Below the pieces are notes generated by a model. That model saw only the letters and a program-made list of their open reading frames with translations. It did no database searches and was not told the DNA's origin. A DNA stretch of 64,000 bases from an uncultured Paraglaciecola sp. (GTDB taxonomy: Bacteria; Pseudomonadota; Gammaproteobacteria; Enterobacterales; Alteromonadaceae), in assembly GCA_947498355.1 (NCBI GenBank), contig CANMKA010000004.1:116864-180863 (forward strand), read 5' to 3'. A program made the position numbers and the translations under genes. Below are positions 8,280 to 19,012 of the stretch, piece after piece (the stretch's first letter is position 1; each line of letters begins with the position of its first letter).

Positions 8280-8981
8280 TTAACTGGCTAGTAGCTTAAA
8301 TTCATCTATGTGGGCGTTTGCGGGGAGCTGGCGCGGATCGTCTCCGTGGTTATAGCCGTAAGTGACGCATACAGAGCGCACTCCTGCATTGTTCGCTGCG
8401 CCAATATCACTGGCAGAGTCACCTACCATGATTACCTCACTTTTATCTAGTTCAAAGTGGTTAAGGGCATGCAATAGGGGCATAGCTGAGGGTTTCTTTT
8501 CTGGTAATGAGTCACCGCTCAGTACAAATTCAAAAAACGTATCTAACCCGTGGGCTTTGAGTACCTTTGGCGTAAACTGCTTAGGCTTGTTGGTAATAAC
8601 CGCCATTTTAACCTTGGCTTGTTGCAACTGATTTAGTGTATCAAGCACTCCCGAGTACAACACTGAGTGCTTGCCTTGTACCCGTTCATAGGCAGCAAAA
8701 AATTGCGCTAGAGCCTGTTCTTGGCTCGGTAAAATAAGAGCTTCTCTAGTTACTGACTGACTTTTAGATTGATGTGCCAATGCGCGCTCAACTAATTTGG
8801 GTGCACCGTTGCCAATCCAACGACCTACTTGGGTTAGTGACACATGGGGCAACTCAAAGTGACTTAGCATTAAATTGACGGCAGCGGCTAAATCAGGGGC
8901 ACTGTTTAGTAGTGTGCCATCAAGGTCAAAAAATATGGCTTTAGGCTGAATACGATTGTTGACTGAAGTGATAAATTGCAT
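8280..8981 (-). CDS. gph: Phosphoglycolate phosphatase (HAD hydrolase)
   Basis: A 233-residue HAD-superfamily protein. Motif I is FFDLDGTLLNS (nucleophile and acid Asp), motif II VITNKP, and motif III/IV GDSASDIGAANNAG. The segment SAPDLAAAVNLML and GRWIGNGAPKLVERAL are characteristic of Gph. The enzyme hydrolyses 2-phosphoglycolate formed during repair of oxidised DNA ends. In many gammaproteobacteria gph sits between rpe and trpS; here it is isolated between a repeat array and a chemoreceptor. A related HAD phosphatase specificity cannot be excluded. Confidence 0.85.
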   Translation of the reverse strand: MQFITSVNNRIQPKAIFFDLDGTLLNSAPDLAAAVNLMLSHFELPHVSLTQVGRWIGNGAPKLVERALAHQSKSQSVTREALILPSQEQALAQFFAAYERVQGKHSVLYSGVLDTLNQLQQAKVKMAVITNKPKQFTPKVLKAHGLDTFFEFVLSGDSLPEKKPSAMPLLHALNHFELDKSEVIMVGDSASDIGAANNAGVRSVCVTYGYNHGDDPRQLPANAHIDEFKLLAS

Positions 8982-9017
8982 GGAATTAACTCGAATAGTG
9001 TTAAAAAAACAGCTCTA

Positions 9018-9083
9018 TGCACGGACTCCTTTGATTTTAGTCGACACCACTTTAGCTAAGCTTTGGGGGCTGGAGTTCGTGCA
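9018..9083. repeat. 12-bp inverted repeat with 42-bp spacer
   Basis: TGCACGGACTCC (9018-9029) and GGAGTTCGTGCA (9072-9083) are inverted repeats with one mismatch, in the gap between gph and the chemoreceptor gene. It may be an RNA hairpin or a small relic element. No T-tract follows, so I do not call it a terminator. Confidence 0.45.
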
Positions 9084-9162
9084 TCTATTTCTGGTTAAAT
9101 AGATTGTAAAGCAGATTTTGACTGACCAACCATTAAATAGGTGGCTGATCAGCTTTTAGATA

Positions 9163-11223
9163 CTAAAAATGAAAAACTTCGATATCGTTTTTCAAGTCTT
9201 GGCCATTTTTCAATAGCTGTTTAGTTGAAGACAAGGTGTCTTTTCCTTGATTATACATGGTTTCGGAGTCATTTCTGATAGTATCAACCCGTCCGTCTAT
9301 TTCATCTGCAACTTGAGTTTGCTGCTCTGCTGCAACGGCTATTTGCGATGCCATGTCTGTGATTTGATCTAATTCAACTTTAATTGCCATAAATGCATCT
9401 GTGCTTTTTTGTACTGTCTCGACTGCACTGGCACCATTGGCTTGAAGTACTTCCATTTGGCTTGACGCCCGAGCAGCACCACCCGTTAGGGTTTCAATTT
9501 GCGCCTGGATTTGCTCTGTTGAATCGTGAGTACGTTTAGATAATTCTCTTACTTCGTCTGCAACCACAGCAAAGCCGCGACCCATTTCCCCCGCTCTGGC
9601 TGCTTCTATTGCAGCATTGAGGGCTAATAAATTGGTTTGCTCCGAAATACCCTTAATAACTTGTAAAATATTACTAATTTGGTTGGCTTCTTCATTGAGA
9701 TTTTCGACTAGTTCGCTGGTTTGTCCTAAGTCAGAAATTAAACCGTCCATACTGATTTTGGTTGCTTGAGCATCTTGCTCACTCGATACAGATAAGTCAT
9801 AAGCCCGTTTCACTGTCTCTGACGTGGACGAAGACATTTTCGCCACCTCGTAAATAGTCGCCGTCATTTGTTTAATGGCTACAGCAATACTTTCTGTTGC
9901 GTCTTTTTGATTGTCGATTAGCTGCATGGACTCATTCATTGAGCTGTTCACATTGTTGGTTGTGTTATCCATTGAGATAATTTGCTCACGCACTTTGAGT
10001 AAGGTTTGTTCGAAGGTGTCGATGAGCGAATTAAATGCTATCCCCACAGAACTCAATTCGTTGTTACCCTTGGTTTGGTTACGGATCTTCATGTTTTTAG
10101 ATTGAGCTAGAGTGGTTAAGTCTTCAATCAACTTTTTGAGGGGAGTGTTAATGCTAGATATAATTTTTGATGAAATGGCTACGAGTATCAGTGAAACCAC
10201 TACCAAAGCGATTATGGTGTTACGTACTTTAGATTCTGCCTCATACAATAAGGCTTCTTTGGTGGCGGATAACTCAGAAAGTAAATGGTCTATAATCGTC
10301 CCGTAACTCTCTTGCAATACATCGCCATGGGCTAACCATTCGTCTTTGTCTAGTTCTATGGGGTTGTCTAATCCTTTTTTAATGTGCTTGCGCATTTGAA
10401 AATATAACTGTTGAGATATACGAAACGCATCAGTCTTTTTAAGTGTTTGGTTGATCAATTTTTGTGTTTCGGCTGAGGCAAACATACTAAGGTTGTCTCG
10501 GTAAATATCTTCTTGTCCCTCAAGTGTCATTACGCCACTAAAAGTGGTTATTGATAAATTTTGGGTAATGCCTGAGTAAACGTTTAGCACTTGGCGCATT
10601 AAGGCATCTTGAGCCAATATTGCATTATGGTAAGCATTGGCCTGAAGAGACAATTGTTCGTTGCTGCTGGCCAATAGCACTACTTGCTTCGTACTATTGT
10701 TAAGCGCACCTACTAAGCTATTTAAGGTTAGATAGCTCCAAAACTTTCTTTTACTGTTTTCTTCCCTATCTGGATCTGGAACATTTTTAAGTCGCTGGTC
10801 AATTAAAGTTCGAGTAAATTCGAATTTTTTTAATAGTACTAGGACTTTATCAATGTCTTCTAACAAGGTGGGAAATTGCTCTAGTGGTTCTCTGTTTTTT
10901 ATGAATATTTGGTATTCGGACAAGGCCTTATTGACTAAAACTCGGCTATCGAGCAACTGTTGCTTATATTGCAGTCCTTCTGGATTTGAGGGGGTGGTCG
11001 GGCCCATATACAACTTTGAAAAAAAACGCTCGGTTTGGATGCTTGATATTACTGGAGAAACGGCACCGATATAGCCTTCTAAAACGTCTAGCTGCCTAAC
11101 TTTGTTTACTTCAGATTGTGCCGAAATATAACGCTCTGCAGCTAAAAGTAGTATGGCAATCAGTGGGATAGAGACTAAAACAATGATCCGTGTTTTAATC
11201 TTAAATTGGTTGATAATGTTCAT
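9163..11223 (-). CDS. Methyl-accepting chemotaxis protein with NIT-type sensor domain
   Basis: A 686-residue chemoreceptor. A first membrane helix (about 12-29) is followed by a periplasmic helical domain of about 300 residues whose N-terminal part ([20 protein letters not shown]) resembles the nitrate/nitrite-sensing NIT domain. A second membrane helix (about 335-355) leads into a HAMP linker ([12 protein letters not shown]) and a cytoplasmic signalling domain. The signalling tip is present ([19 protein letters not shown], then [18 protein letters not shown]). There is no C-terminal NWETF-like methylation-enzyme tether. It would signal through CheA/CheW to the flagellar motor. The ligand is inferred only from the domain type. 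Confidence 0.88.
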   Translation of the reverse strand: MNIINQFKIKTRIIVLVSIPLIAILLLAAERYISAQSEVNKVRQLDVLEGYIGAVSPVISSIQTERFFSKLYMGPTTPSNPEGLQYKQQLLDSRVLVNKALSEYQIFIKNREPLEQFPTLLEDIDKVLVLLKKFEFTRTLIDQRLKNVPDPDREENSKRKFWSYLTLNSLVGALNNSTKQVVLLASSNEQLSLQANAYHNAILAQDALMRQVLNVYSGITQNLSITTFSGVMTLEGQEDIYRDNLSMFASAETQKLINQTLKKTDAFRISQQLYFQMRKHIKKGLDNPIELDKDEWLAHGDVLQESYGTIIDHLLSELSATKEALLYEAESKVRNTIIALVVVSLILVAISSKIISSINTPLKKLIEDLTTLAQSKNMKIRNQTKGNNELSSVGIAFNSLIDTFEQTLLKVREQIISMDNTTNNVNSSMNESMQLIDNQKDATESIAVAIKQMTATIYEVAKMSSSTSETVKRAYDLSVSSEQDAQATKISMDGLISDLGQTSELVENLNEEANQISNILQVIKGISEQTNLLALNAAIEAARAGEMGRGFAVVADEVRELSKRTHDSTEQIQAQIETLTGGAARASSQMEVLQANGASAVETVQKSTDAFMAIKVELDQITDMASQIAVAAEQQTQVADEIDGRVDTIRNDSETMYNQGKDTLSSTKQLLKNGQDLKNDIEVFHF

Positions 11224-11483
11224 AGCGCTCCAAGACCGAAGTTTATTATTATTTTATTTTTATCATATTTGTTTTTTATGATAGTTAAACGGATGTAATT
11301 AAACAATGGGGTTTGTTAAAACCAATTTAACAACGTAGCCACCCAGTGAAAAGCATTACTTATCTGAGACGTGAATGCGCTAAGTGTTTTTTTTAGTACA
11401 GGTTTGTGTGCTATCTCTATTGGTATTAGCCGACAATACCCTTAGACTAACGTCATCGACCAAATGGCAGGACTCCTTTAACT

Positions 11484-12011
11484 TTGTTTTCCCTTCCTGA
11501 ATTTGATTTAGCTCAAGCTGTGGGTATGTTGAGTTTTTTCTTAGGTATATTGTGTTTTTATCAAAAAGATGACACACGACTAAAAATTACCATGGTTATC
11601 ATGTGTATTAGTCATGCTGTGCACTTTGCCATGATGGGCGCTATGGCAGCGTGTTTGGGGGCTAGTCTAGCTATCGTTAGGACTTGGCTTTCGATTAAAA
11701 CCTCTTCATCCTTGGTCGCCTACGGATTTATGGCTATCACCTTGGTATTTGGCTTGATTGTGATGGAGCGCTGGACGGATATGCTGCCAATTGCAGGCAG
11801 CATTATAGGTACGTACGCTATCTTCTTGCTTGAAGGGATTAAAATGCGTATCGCGTTTTTAGTCGGGGCTGGGTGTTGGCTGCTAAATAATCTGCTTATT
11901 GGGTCAATAGGTCTTAGTTTATTGGAATCTGTGTTAATCGTAGTAAATTTAACAACTATTTTTAGGTTATCCAAAGATCAAACTAAAAAGGGTGAGTCTG
12001 ATTTGTCATAA
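11484..12011 (+). CDS. ygjV: YgjV-like inner membrane protein
   Basis: A 175-residue integral membrane protein with about five to six hydrophobic helices. Its layout matches the YgjV family: LAQAVGMLSFFLGILCFYQKD at the N-terminus, a conserved VRTWLSIKTSS segment, LPIAGSIIGTYAIFLLEGIKMR, and GCWLLNNLLIGSIGLSLLE. Function is unknown. The proposed TTG start is needed to include the conserved LAQAVG segment; the first ATG (11526) would cut into the first helix. No partner operon is evident. Confidence 0.7.
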   Translation: MFSLPEFDLAQAVGMLSFFLGILCFYQKDDTRLKITMVIMCISHAVHFAMMGAMAACLGASLAIVRTWLSIKTSSSLVAYGFMAITLVFGLIVMERWTDMLPIAGSIIGTYAIFLLEGIKMRIAFLVGAGCWLLNNLLIGSIGLSLLESVLIVVNLTTIFRLSKDQTKKGESDLS

Positions 12012-12090
12012 AACCTACATTCAGCTTAAACCTTATCGTCATAAAGGGTGATTACCCTAGCGAAATAGTCCTACTACTATTTTGACCATT

Positions 12091-13818
12091 ATGTTTACCG
12101 TTTCAGAGGTATTAGCCGAGCACTATCCAAGTATCGCTAATCGCCCTTTATTGTCTAAGCCTGTTGGCTTAGTTTTACGTCATTTGCTGCATGAAAAAGA
12201 AATGCAGGCTTTCGCTCGAGACTACCCCCACCATCAAGGGCTAGACTTTGTTGAGCAGGTGCTTGAATATTTCAATGTTTGTTATTCAGTTCGAAACAGT
12301 GAAAAAGAACGCATCCCTAGTGAGGGAAAACTAGTCATTATTGCCAATCACCCGATTGGTTCTCTGGATGCCTTAGCGTTAATTAAGTTAGTCAGTGAAG
12401 TTAGGCGGGATATCAAGGTCGTTGCCAATCAAATGCTCACGGCCTTACCACCTTTACATAGTATGTTATTGCCTGTAAATAACCTTCAGGGGGGAACTGC
12501 AAAACAGAGCATTCAGCGTATTCAGCAACATTTGCAAGGCGAGGGGGTGGTGATTGTTTTTCCTGCGGGAGAGGTATCTAGATTAAGGCTACAAGGAGTG
12601 AGAGATACCCGTTGGCAAAGTGGCTTTTTGCGGATTGCTAAACAGGCTAAATCGCCGATATTACCCGTGTTTATTGACGGTAAAAACTCTCCCTTGTTTT
12701 ATGGTTTATCTATGCTGTATAAACCTCTAGCAGGCCTGCTGCTAGTGAAAGAAATGTTCAAGCAAAAACGCAATCATTTGCCGATGCGAGTAGGGGAGCT
12801 TATCCCATTTGAGTCTTACGCAAAAACAGCCATTAGTCGTCCTCAGCAAGTTAAGCTATTCAAAAAACACTTATATCGAATTGGCCATGATCGCCCTGGA
12901 ATTTTTTCTACTCAAACGGCTATTGCCCTTCCAGAAAATAGGGCTGAGTTATACCATGCTCTTAAGAATACCTGTGAGAGGCTTGGTGAGACCTCAGACG
13001 GCAAGCTTATGTACTTATATACTCCAACGGGTAGTTCTCCCATTTTACGCGAAATTGGTAGGCTAAGAGAAGTCTCTTTTCGAGCTGTTGGAGAGGGGAC
13101 AAATAAACGTCGAGATTTAGATAGTTACGACCAGAATTACTACCACCTGATTTTGTGGGATCGAGATGATTTAGAGATTGCAGGGGCCTACCGATTTGGT
13201 GATGCCAAACACATTATTGCCAAGCATTCGGTTGCTGGTTTGTACTCTGCAAGCTTGTTCGACTATTCGCAACACATGCAGCCCTACCTTGAGCAAGGGT
13301 TAGAGTTGGGTAGAAGTTTTGTACAGCCTAAGTATTGGGGGAAACGGAGTTTAGACTACTTATGGTTTGGCATAGGTGCGTTTTTAACTCGCCACCCGCA
13401 TTACCGTTACTTATTTGGGCCAGTGAGCTTGAGTGACCATTATCCAAAAGCGGCCAAAGATTTATTGGTTGGCTTTTATTCTCTGTACTTTAAACAGAAC
13501 AATACCTTAGCTAAAGCTAAACTACCCTATGCCTTACCCAAGGATTATGTTTCACCGTTTAGTGGGGAAAATTATAAAGCTGACTTTAGTCAGCTCAAAC
13601 ATTTGTTAGCTAATATGGGAATGGCAGTACCTACCTTATACAAGCAATATACAGAAACGTACGAAGAGGGCGGCGTGCAGTTTGTCGATTTTAGTATTGA
13701 TCCAAACTTTAATGATTGTATCGACGGTTTAGCGATTGGCGACATTCGCGCATTAAAAGCAAAAAAACGTGCTAGGTATATGCCAGACGCGCCTCCAATA
13801 CCAATAAGTATAGAGTAG
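12091..13818 (+). CDS. olsF: Bifunctional acyltransferase, PlsC-like + OlsB-like (OlsF-type ornithine lipid synthase)
   Basis: About 575 residues from the ATG at 12091. The N-terminal half is a lysophospholipid/glycerolipid acyltransferase: ANHPIGSLDA at about residue 85 carries the catalytic His, and VIVFPAGEVSR resembles the FPEG substrate-binding motif. The C-terminal half (about 315-420; LREIGRLREVSFRAVGEGT, then LILWDRDDLEIAGAYR) is an OlsB-like GNAT N-acyltransferase. This domain order matches OlsF, described as a single protein making ornithine lipids in some gammaproteobacteria. The product would be a phosphorus-free membrane lipid. Symbol assignment is by architecture only. Confidence 0.68.
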   Translation: MFTVSEVLAEHYPSIANRPLLSKPVGLVLRHLLHEKEMQAFARDYPHHQGLDFVEQVLEYFNVCYSVRNSEKERIPSEGKLVIIANHPIGSLDALALIKLVSEVRRDIKVVANQMLTALPPLHSMLLPVNNLQGGTAKQSIQRIQQHLQGEGVVIVFPAGEVSRLRLQGVRDTRWQSGFLRIAKQAKSPILPVFIDGKNSPLFYGLSMLYKPLAGLLLVKEMFKQKRNHLPMRVGELIPFESYAKTAISRPQQVKLFKKHLYRIGHDRPGIFSTQTAIALPENRAELYHALKNTCERLGETSDGKLMYLYTPTGSSPILREIGRLREVSFRAVGEGTNKRRDLDSYDQNYYHLILWDRDDLEIAGAYRFGDAKHIIAKHSVAGLYSASLFDYSQHMQPYLEQGLELGRSFVQPKYWGKRSLDYLWFGIGAFLTRHPHYRYLFGPVSLSDHYPKAAKDLLVGFYSLYFKQNNTLAKAKLPYALPKDYVSPFSGENYKADFSQLKHLLANMGMAVPTLYKQYTETYEEGGVQFVDFSIDPNFNDCIDGLAIGDIRALKAKKRARYMPDAPPIPISIE

Positions 13819-13875
13819 CCCCTGCGGCATAAATAAAGTTAGCGCGTTAGACTTGCTGTTTTTTATTAGAAAAAC

Positions 13876-13915
13876 AAAATACAGGGCGGTCGATTGTTAG
13901 ACCGCTTTGTATTTT
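13876..13915. terminator. Bidirectional terminator between olsF and glnD
   Basis: A 16-bp stem with two mismatches (13876-13891 with 13900-13915): an AAAATACA/TGTATTTT outer part and a GCGGTC/GACCGC core around an 8-nt loop. The A/T-rich arms give a U-rich tail on both strands, fitting the convergent genes on either side. Confidence 0.8.
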
Positions 13916-13972
13916 AAGCGAGATAAAGAGATTGTGCCTGATAACACAGGTGTTACCTAACTTTTACCCTTG

Positions 13973-16591
13973 CTAGTCTAAGTTCTCATTGAGGCGTTTT
14001 TTCAGTTCTACCTGCTCGTTTTGAGTCAAAGGTAAGCCACTCTCATTGCTGACCACAAATATATCTTCTGCTCGTTCACCAATAGTTGATATTTTTGCCA
14101 TATGTAGGGTGACATTTTGCGCGACAAATTGCTCGCTAATGTTGGCTAATAAGCCGGGGGCGTCGAGGGCCTCTAGCTCTATGATAGTGCCTGTGTCTTT
14201 GTAAGGATAAAAACGCACTTTAGTCGCTACATCTAATTGTTTCATTTGACGTGACATCTTGCGGTTATTATTGTGCTCTTCCCCAGGTTTATTTAGTTGG
14301 GTTTCTACGGCTTCTCTGAGGCTGTCTAAACGAGATGGAGAGGTGATCCTATCGCCATTTTGCTCAAGAATAATAAAACTATCGAATACATAACCATCGT
14401 GAGTGTGCATAACCTGTGCATCACGAATGGTACAGTTGCGGCTATCTAATACAGATGCGATTTGAGCAAACATTTTAGGTTTGTCTTTGCCGTAAACGAT
14501 TAATTCAGCACCGGCTTTAGACGTACTTGCACTGGTGCCTACCAACAGAAAATCATCTGTCATGGGGTGCGAGGCCAAAATAACATTAGCGTGCCAAGCA
14601 ATTTGGGCAGGTTTGAAGCGTGCAAAATAGTCGTCGTTCAAACGTTTCCAGAACTGGGTCACTTGGGTGTCATTCATACCGCTATCGGCTAACAGTTGAC
14701 GGGCGGTTTGTTGGTGCTCTTCGACTCTTTCTTGCAGCGCAACTTGACACTCAAGTCCATTTTCAAGGGCTTTCTGTGTAAGTAAGTAAAGCTCTCTCAG
14801 TAGAGAGGCCTTCCAGTCATTCCACAAGTTGTCATTCGTTGCGCGTATGTCTGCCAGCGTTAGTAGATAAAGGTGATTAAGGTTATTATGGGTGCGAACC
14901 GCTTGGGCAAATTCGTTTATTACTTCTGGGTCATATATATCGCGGCGCTGGGCAATAACCGACATTAATAAGTGACTTTCGACTAGCCAGCGGATGAGCT
15001 CGGTATCCTTCGCATTTAGGCCATGAGTTTCACAGAATATCTTAACGTCAACTGCGCCTAATTTAGAGTGGTCGCCGTTTCGTCCTTTTCCGATATCGTG
15101 GAATATTGCCGCAATAAACAATAGCTCTGGTTTATCGAGGTTTTTGGCAATCTCTTTGCAGCGGGGGAATTGGGTATTTTCAGCAAGACCATAATGATAG
15201 ATATTTTTCACTAGTCTGTGGGTGTGCTCATCTACTGTGTAGGCATGGAACAGATCGAATTGCATCATACCCACTATGTGATCCCACTGAGGAATATACG
15301 CCTGCAATATCCCGTGTTTATGCATGATATTCCACGCTAGCCCAAAAAATTCTGTATGTTTCATTAAGGCCATAAAGATATCTCTACAGCTTTGACGTTC
15401 GGCGAAATACTGGTTGTGATAACGTCGTCTGGCCTGGCGCAGTAAGCGCAAGCAACTCGAATGTAAACCCTGAGTTTGAGGAGTATCTGCAATAACGTGT
15501 AAAAACTGCAAGATAGACTCTGGACTGTTAAAAACTTCTTGGTGCTTGGGGGCAATGAGACCATCGAGCAGTTCGAAGTCGGCATTAATTTGTTGAGTGT
15601 GCTTAATTTTTAGGTCAAGGATGTCTTGTTTGAAACGCTGTAATAGCATTTCGTTCAATTCACTTACCCTGCGCACCGTTCTAAAAAAGGCTTTCATCAT
15701 GATTTCGACAGACGCTTTACTGCCTTCGCTTCCACAGCCTAGCCGTGCCGCCACATCTTGTTGATAGTCGAACAATAAGCGGTTTTCACTGCGTCCGGCT
15801 ACCAAATGTAACGCAAAGCGGATCCGCCATAAATCCCGGCGGCATTCGAGTAACTCTTCGAATTCTTGTTCAGTCACGTATTGAGCTTCGACCAATTCGT
15901 TGCCGCCTAGTGCCCTAAAATGTTTTTTAGCCACCCAGCCAATAGACTGAATATCGCGCAAACACCCCGGGTTTTCTTTAACATTTGGTTCTAGATTGAA
16001 TGAGGTGTCTTTGCATTTTGCGTGGCGTTTAAGTTGTTCTTCGTATTTGGCTAAAAAGAAGTCTTTACTGCTCCAATAGCCTCTGCCCTGCAATTTTTTG
16101 TTCAGTTTTTCGAAGGTCTCATGGCTGCCCGTTAGCAAGCGGGCTTCAACTAAATTTGTGGCGATAGTGACATCTTGTTTAGCTAAAGCGACTGTTTCTT
16201 TGACAGTGCGTACTGATTGGCCTACATCTAAGCCTATATCCCACAATAACGTAATAAACTGACCAACAGTGTCTTGTAGCTCCCGGCTTAGGGGTTTTTC
16301 GCTGAGGATCAACAAATCTATGTCTGAGTAGGGTTGTAACTGACCACGGCCATAGCCCCCTACTGCTGCGAGTGATAGCTTTTTCTGCTGATCTAATTTG
16401 AGTAGTTGCCATATATGTTTAAGCAAAGCATCAATAAAAGTGGCTCGACCTGTGACTAACTGTTCAATTTGCGTGCTGCAAAATTCCGTATCTAGCCATT
16501 CATAACTGTTGGCAACAATCTCTTTATAGGCAGAAATGTTGTCAGTGTTGTTGATGAGTTTTATTTGATCGAGCAAACTTTTTAAAGACAA
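13973..16591 (-). CDS. glnD: [Protein-PII] uridylyltransferase / uridylyl-removing enzyme
   Basis: An 872-residue protein of normal GlnD length. It has a nucleotidyltransferase domain (GGYGRGQLQPYSDIDLL, about residues 78-95), an HD domain (AIFHDIGKGRNGDHSKLG, about 495) for de-uridylylation, and two C-terminal ACT domains (about 694 and 802) that sense glutamine. It modifies PII proteins to control nitrogen assimilation. It follows map on the same strand with a 94-bp gap; the map-glnD pair divergent from rpsB-tsf is a common gammaproteobacterial arrangement. Confidence 0.97.
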   Translation of the reverse strand: MSLKSLLDQIKLINNTDNISAYKEIVANSYEWLDTEFCSTQIEQLVTGRATFIDALLKHIWQLLKLDQQKKLSLAAVGGYGRGQLQPYSDIDLLILSEKPLSRELQDTVGQFITLLWDIGLDVGQSVRTVKETVALAKQDVTIATNLVEARLLTGSHETFEKLNKKLQGRGYWSSKDFFLAKYEEQLKRHAKCKDTSFNLEPNVKENPGCLRDIQSIGWVAKKHFRALGGNELVEAQYVTEQEFEELLECRRDLWRIRFALHLVAGRSENRLLFDYQQDVAARLGCGSEGSKASVEIMMKAFFRTVRRVSELNEMLLQRFKQDILDLKIKHTQQINADFELLDGLIAPKHQEVFNSPESILQFLHVIADTPQTQGLHSSCLRLLRQARRRYHNQYFAERQSCRDIFMALMKHTEFFGLAWNIMHKHGILQAYIPQWDHIVGMMQFDLFHAYTVDEHTHRLVKNIYHYGLAENTQFPRCKEIAKNLDKPELLFIAAIFHDIGKGRNGDHSKLGAVDVKIFCETHGLNAKDTELIRWLVESHLLMSVIAQRRDIYDPEVINEFAQAVRTHNNLNHLYLLTLADIRATNDNLWNDWKASLLRELYLLTQKALENGLECQVALQERVEEHQQTARQLLADSGMNDTQVTQFWKRLNDDYFARFKPAQIAWHANVILASHPMTDDFLLVGTSASTSKAGAELIVYGKDKPKMFAQIASVLDSRNCTIRDAQVMHTHDGYVFDSFIILEQNGDRITSPSRLDSLREAVETQLNKPGEEHNNNRKMSRQMKQLDVATKVRFYPYKDTGTIIELEALDAPGLLANISEQFVAQNVTLHMAKISTIGERAEDIFVVSNESGLPLTQNEQVELKKRLNENLD

Positions 16592-16685
16592 TTTTTTTTC
16601 CTTTTGGCGTAAGGATATGCCAAGCCACTATAACGCAAAAAGTATGAGTGATTTGGCCGTGGGTATCTATAAACTAGATACCGAA

Positions 16686-17477
16686 TTAGTGATTGATAAT
16701 GCGCTCTATGGCTTCATCGTCTCTCAACGTGAGAATTTCGACGCCTGTTTCTGTAACTAATAGGGTATGCTCCCATTGTGCACTTAAACTGCGATCTTTA
16801 GTGACAACAGTCCAGTTATCAGGCAGTACTTTTGAGTAGCGTTTGCCTGCGTTGACCATAGGTTCAATGGTAAAGCACATGCCTGCTTCTAATGACTCTC
16901 CTGTATTCGGCTTACCATAGTGTACAACTTGCGGCTCTTCGTGAAAATTGGCGCCAATACCGTGGCCACAGTATTCTCGAACAATAGAATAACCGTGTTT
17001 TTCTGCGTGTTTTTGAATGGCATGGCCGATATCACCTAATCTAGCTCCAGGCTTAACCATCTTTATGCCTAGATATAAACATTCTTGGGTTACCCTAATG
17101 AGGCGTTCGGCTAGGATACTAGGCTTTCCAACTACGAACATTTTAGAGGTATCGCCGTGATAACCATCTGCGATAACAGTCACGTCTATATTTACTGAGT
17201 CGCCGTCTTTCAGCTTTTTATCGGCAGGAATACCGTGGCAAATCACGTGGTTAACGGATGTACATATAGACTTAGGAAAAGGCGGGTTGCCGTAGTTCAA
17301 CGGGGCTGGAATACATTTTTGCACATCAACGATATAATCGTGACATATTTGGTTGAGTTCGTTAGTTGTGACGCCTTTTTTGACGTGCTGACCAATCATC
17401 TGTAATACGTCAGCCGCAAGTCGCCCTGCAACGCGCATTTTTTCGATTTCACTTGCTGTTTTAATTGTTCCCGGCAA
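16686..17477 (-). CDS. map: Methionine aminopeptidase type I
   Basis: A 263-residue enzyme of the type Ia family that removes N-terminal Met from nascent proteins. Metal-binding segments are visible: VNIDVTVIADGYHGDTSKMF (two Asp), HGIGANFHEEP (His), FTIEPMVN (Glu) and WEHTLLVTETG (Glu). No ATG lies upstream in frame before a TAG stop; the start is TTG at 17477, preceded 8 nt upstream by AGGA. It is divergent from rpsB and adjacent to glnD. Confidence 0.96.
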   Translation of the reverse strand: MPGTIKTASEIEKMRVAGRLAADVLQMIGQHVKKGVTTNELNQICHDYIVDVQKCIPAPLNYGNPPFPKSICTSVNHVICHGIPADKKLKDGDSVNIDVTVIADGYHGDTSKMFVVGKPSILAERLIRVTQECLYLGIKMVKPGARLGDIGHAIQKHAEKHGYSIVREYCGHGIGANFHEEPQVVHYGKPNTGESLEAGMCFTIEPMVNAGKRYSKVLPDNWTVVTKDRSLSAQWEHTLLVTETGVEILTLRDDEAIERIINH

Positions 17478-18012
17478 AGCCCTGTTCCTAATAACGAATG
17501 ATGAAAACTACCGTATTGTACAGATTCAGATAACCGACTGCTAGCCATTTGCGGCAACCATGCCTGCTTATCAGACAAGCTATTCCGTCTTTTGGGAAAA
17601 TTAGAGTCGCGGGAATTTTGCAGCTTCATTTTATCTTATTCAACTCACCCGCAGGGGAGAACTCGAAAAATTCATAGTAATCTATTGTTTTTATTAGCTT
17701 TTGGTTAAATAGGTTTTACCTTAGCTGGTTATTGCAGTAATTTTGCGTAGTGGAGTCCATTGGGCTTAGTGCGGCATACTTTGATCTGCTGTATTTAAAC
17801 TGGACACTATGATCCTAGTACATATCTAGATTGCCAAAAATTTGTAAAAGAAGTTGTCCTTGAATTTATTACCAGGTCGCAATGATTTGCCTATATGAGG
17901 TATACATGACCATCAATGGCGCACATTGCATACTTGCCCGTTAAAATACCGGCATCCAACTCTAGGGGCTGTTGATTTTTGCCAGTAAGGCCGCAGAATT
18001 ATTTAACTAGGC
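17478..18012. other. Intergenic region between map and the rpsB promoter
   Basis: About 535 bp with no convincing gene. It must hold the map promoter (minus strand), which I could not place. An alternative minus-strand frame at the left end overlaps the map start region and has no recognisable features. Confidence 0.5.
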
Positions 18013-18041
18013 TTGAATATACAGATACGTCATGGTATAAA
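18013..18041 (+). promoter_or_regulatory. Sigma-70 promoter of rpsB-tsf
   Basis: TTGAAT (18013-18018) and TATAAA (18036-18041) are separated by exactly 17 bp, and the -10 is extended by an upstream TG (TGGTATAAA). Transcription would start near 18048, giving a leader of about 170 nt before rpsB. Confidence 0.75.
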
Positions 18042-18104
18042 ACGCGCCGCTGAATTTAATGGTGAATTATTCACTTATAAATATCGCGAAGTAGCTAAAA
18101 TAAT

Positions 18105-18220
18105 TTAGCGTAAATAACACACATACATCGACACATTTTTCGGGGTGTCTGTAAGGGAAACCTAACGGATCGAAATCTGGGATGTATGGAGGCCTAACCC
18201 CATATTGAGGAATCTTTATA
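18105..18220 (+). promoter_or_regulatory. rpsB 5' leader, candidate S2 autoregulatory RNA
   Basis: The transcript segment directly before rpsB is G-rich and has complementary blocks around GGCCTAACCCCATATTGAGGAA. In gammaproteobacteria the rpsB leader mediates feedback by protein S2. I see a leader of suitable length and position but did not verify the fold. Confidence 0.35.
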
Positions 18221-18952
18221 ATGGCAAATGTATCTATGCGCGACATGCTTCAGGCAGGCGTACACTTCGGACACCAAACTCGTTACTGGAATCCAAAAAT
18301 GAAGCCTTTCATTTTTGGCTCACGTAATAAAGTTCATATCATCAACTTAGAGAAAACTGTGCCTTTGTTCAACGAAGCACTTAACTTTATTGGCAGCGCG
18401 TCTGCTAAAAAAGGAAAAATTCTTTTTGTTGGCACTAAGCGCGCTGCAAGTGATGCAGTAAAAGAAGCAGCTGAAAAATGTGGTCAGTTTTATGTAAACA
18501 AACGCTGGTTAGGCGGTATGTTAACAAACTGGAAAACCGTTCGTCAGTCAATCAAGCGTTTGAAAGATCTTGAACAACAAAGCCAAGACGGTACGTTCGA
18601 CAAGCTGACTAAGAAAGAAGTACTTATGCTTCAACGTGAAATGACTAAGCTTGAAACTAGCTTAGGTGGTATCAAAAACATGGGCGGTCTTCCTGACGTG
18701 ATTTTTGTTGTTGATGCTGATCATGAGCACATTGCTATTGCTGAAGCGGGCAACCTTGGTATTCCTGTTGTTTCTATTGTTGATACTAACTCTAACCCAG
18801 ATGGTGTTGATTATATCGTTCCTGGTAACGATGATGCGATCCGTGCGGTTCAACTATATTTGAACGCTGCTGCTGATGCGGTTATCGAAGGTCGTAACAA
18901 ATCAAACGAAGTACCTGCTGAAAAAGGTGAGTTCGTAGAAGCTGCTGAATAA
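18221..18952 (+). CDS. rpsB: 30S ribosomal protein S2
   Basis: A 243-residue S2 protein, close to the usual length. Signature segments are present: [20 protein letters not shown] at the start, [30 protein letters not shown], and [19 protein letters not shown]. It is the first gene of the rpsB-tsf unit, with a strong promoter and long leader upstream and an attenuating hairpin before tsf. The C-terminal tail is acidic. Confidence 0.99.
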   Translation: MANVSMRDMLQAGVHFGHQTRYWNPKMKPFIFGSRNKVHIINLEKTVPLFNEALNFIGSASAKKGKILFVGTKRAASDAVKEAAEKCGQFYVNKRWLGGMLTNWKTVRQSIKRLKDLEQQSQDGTFDKLTKKEVLMLQREMTKLETSLGGIKNMGGLPDVIFVVDADHEHIAIAEAGNLGIPVVSIVDTNSNPDGVDYIVPGNDDAIRAVQLYLNAAADAVIEGRNKSNEVPAEKGEFVEAAE

Positions 18953-19012
18953 GCAACAGGCTACAAACCTATTCTGAGTGAATTTTTGCTCTAGGTTATC
19001 GTCGAGATAGTA

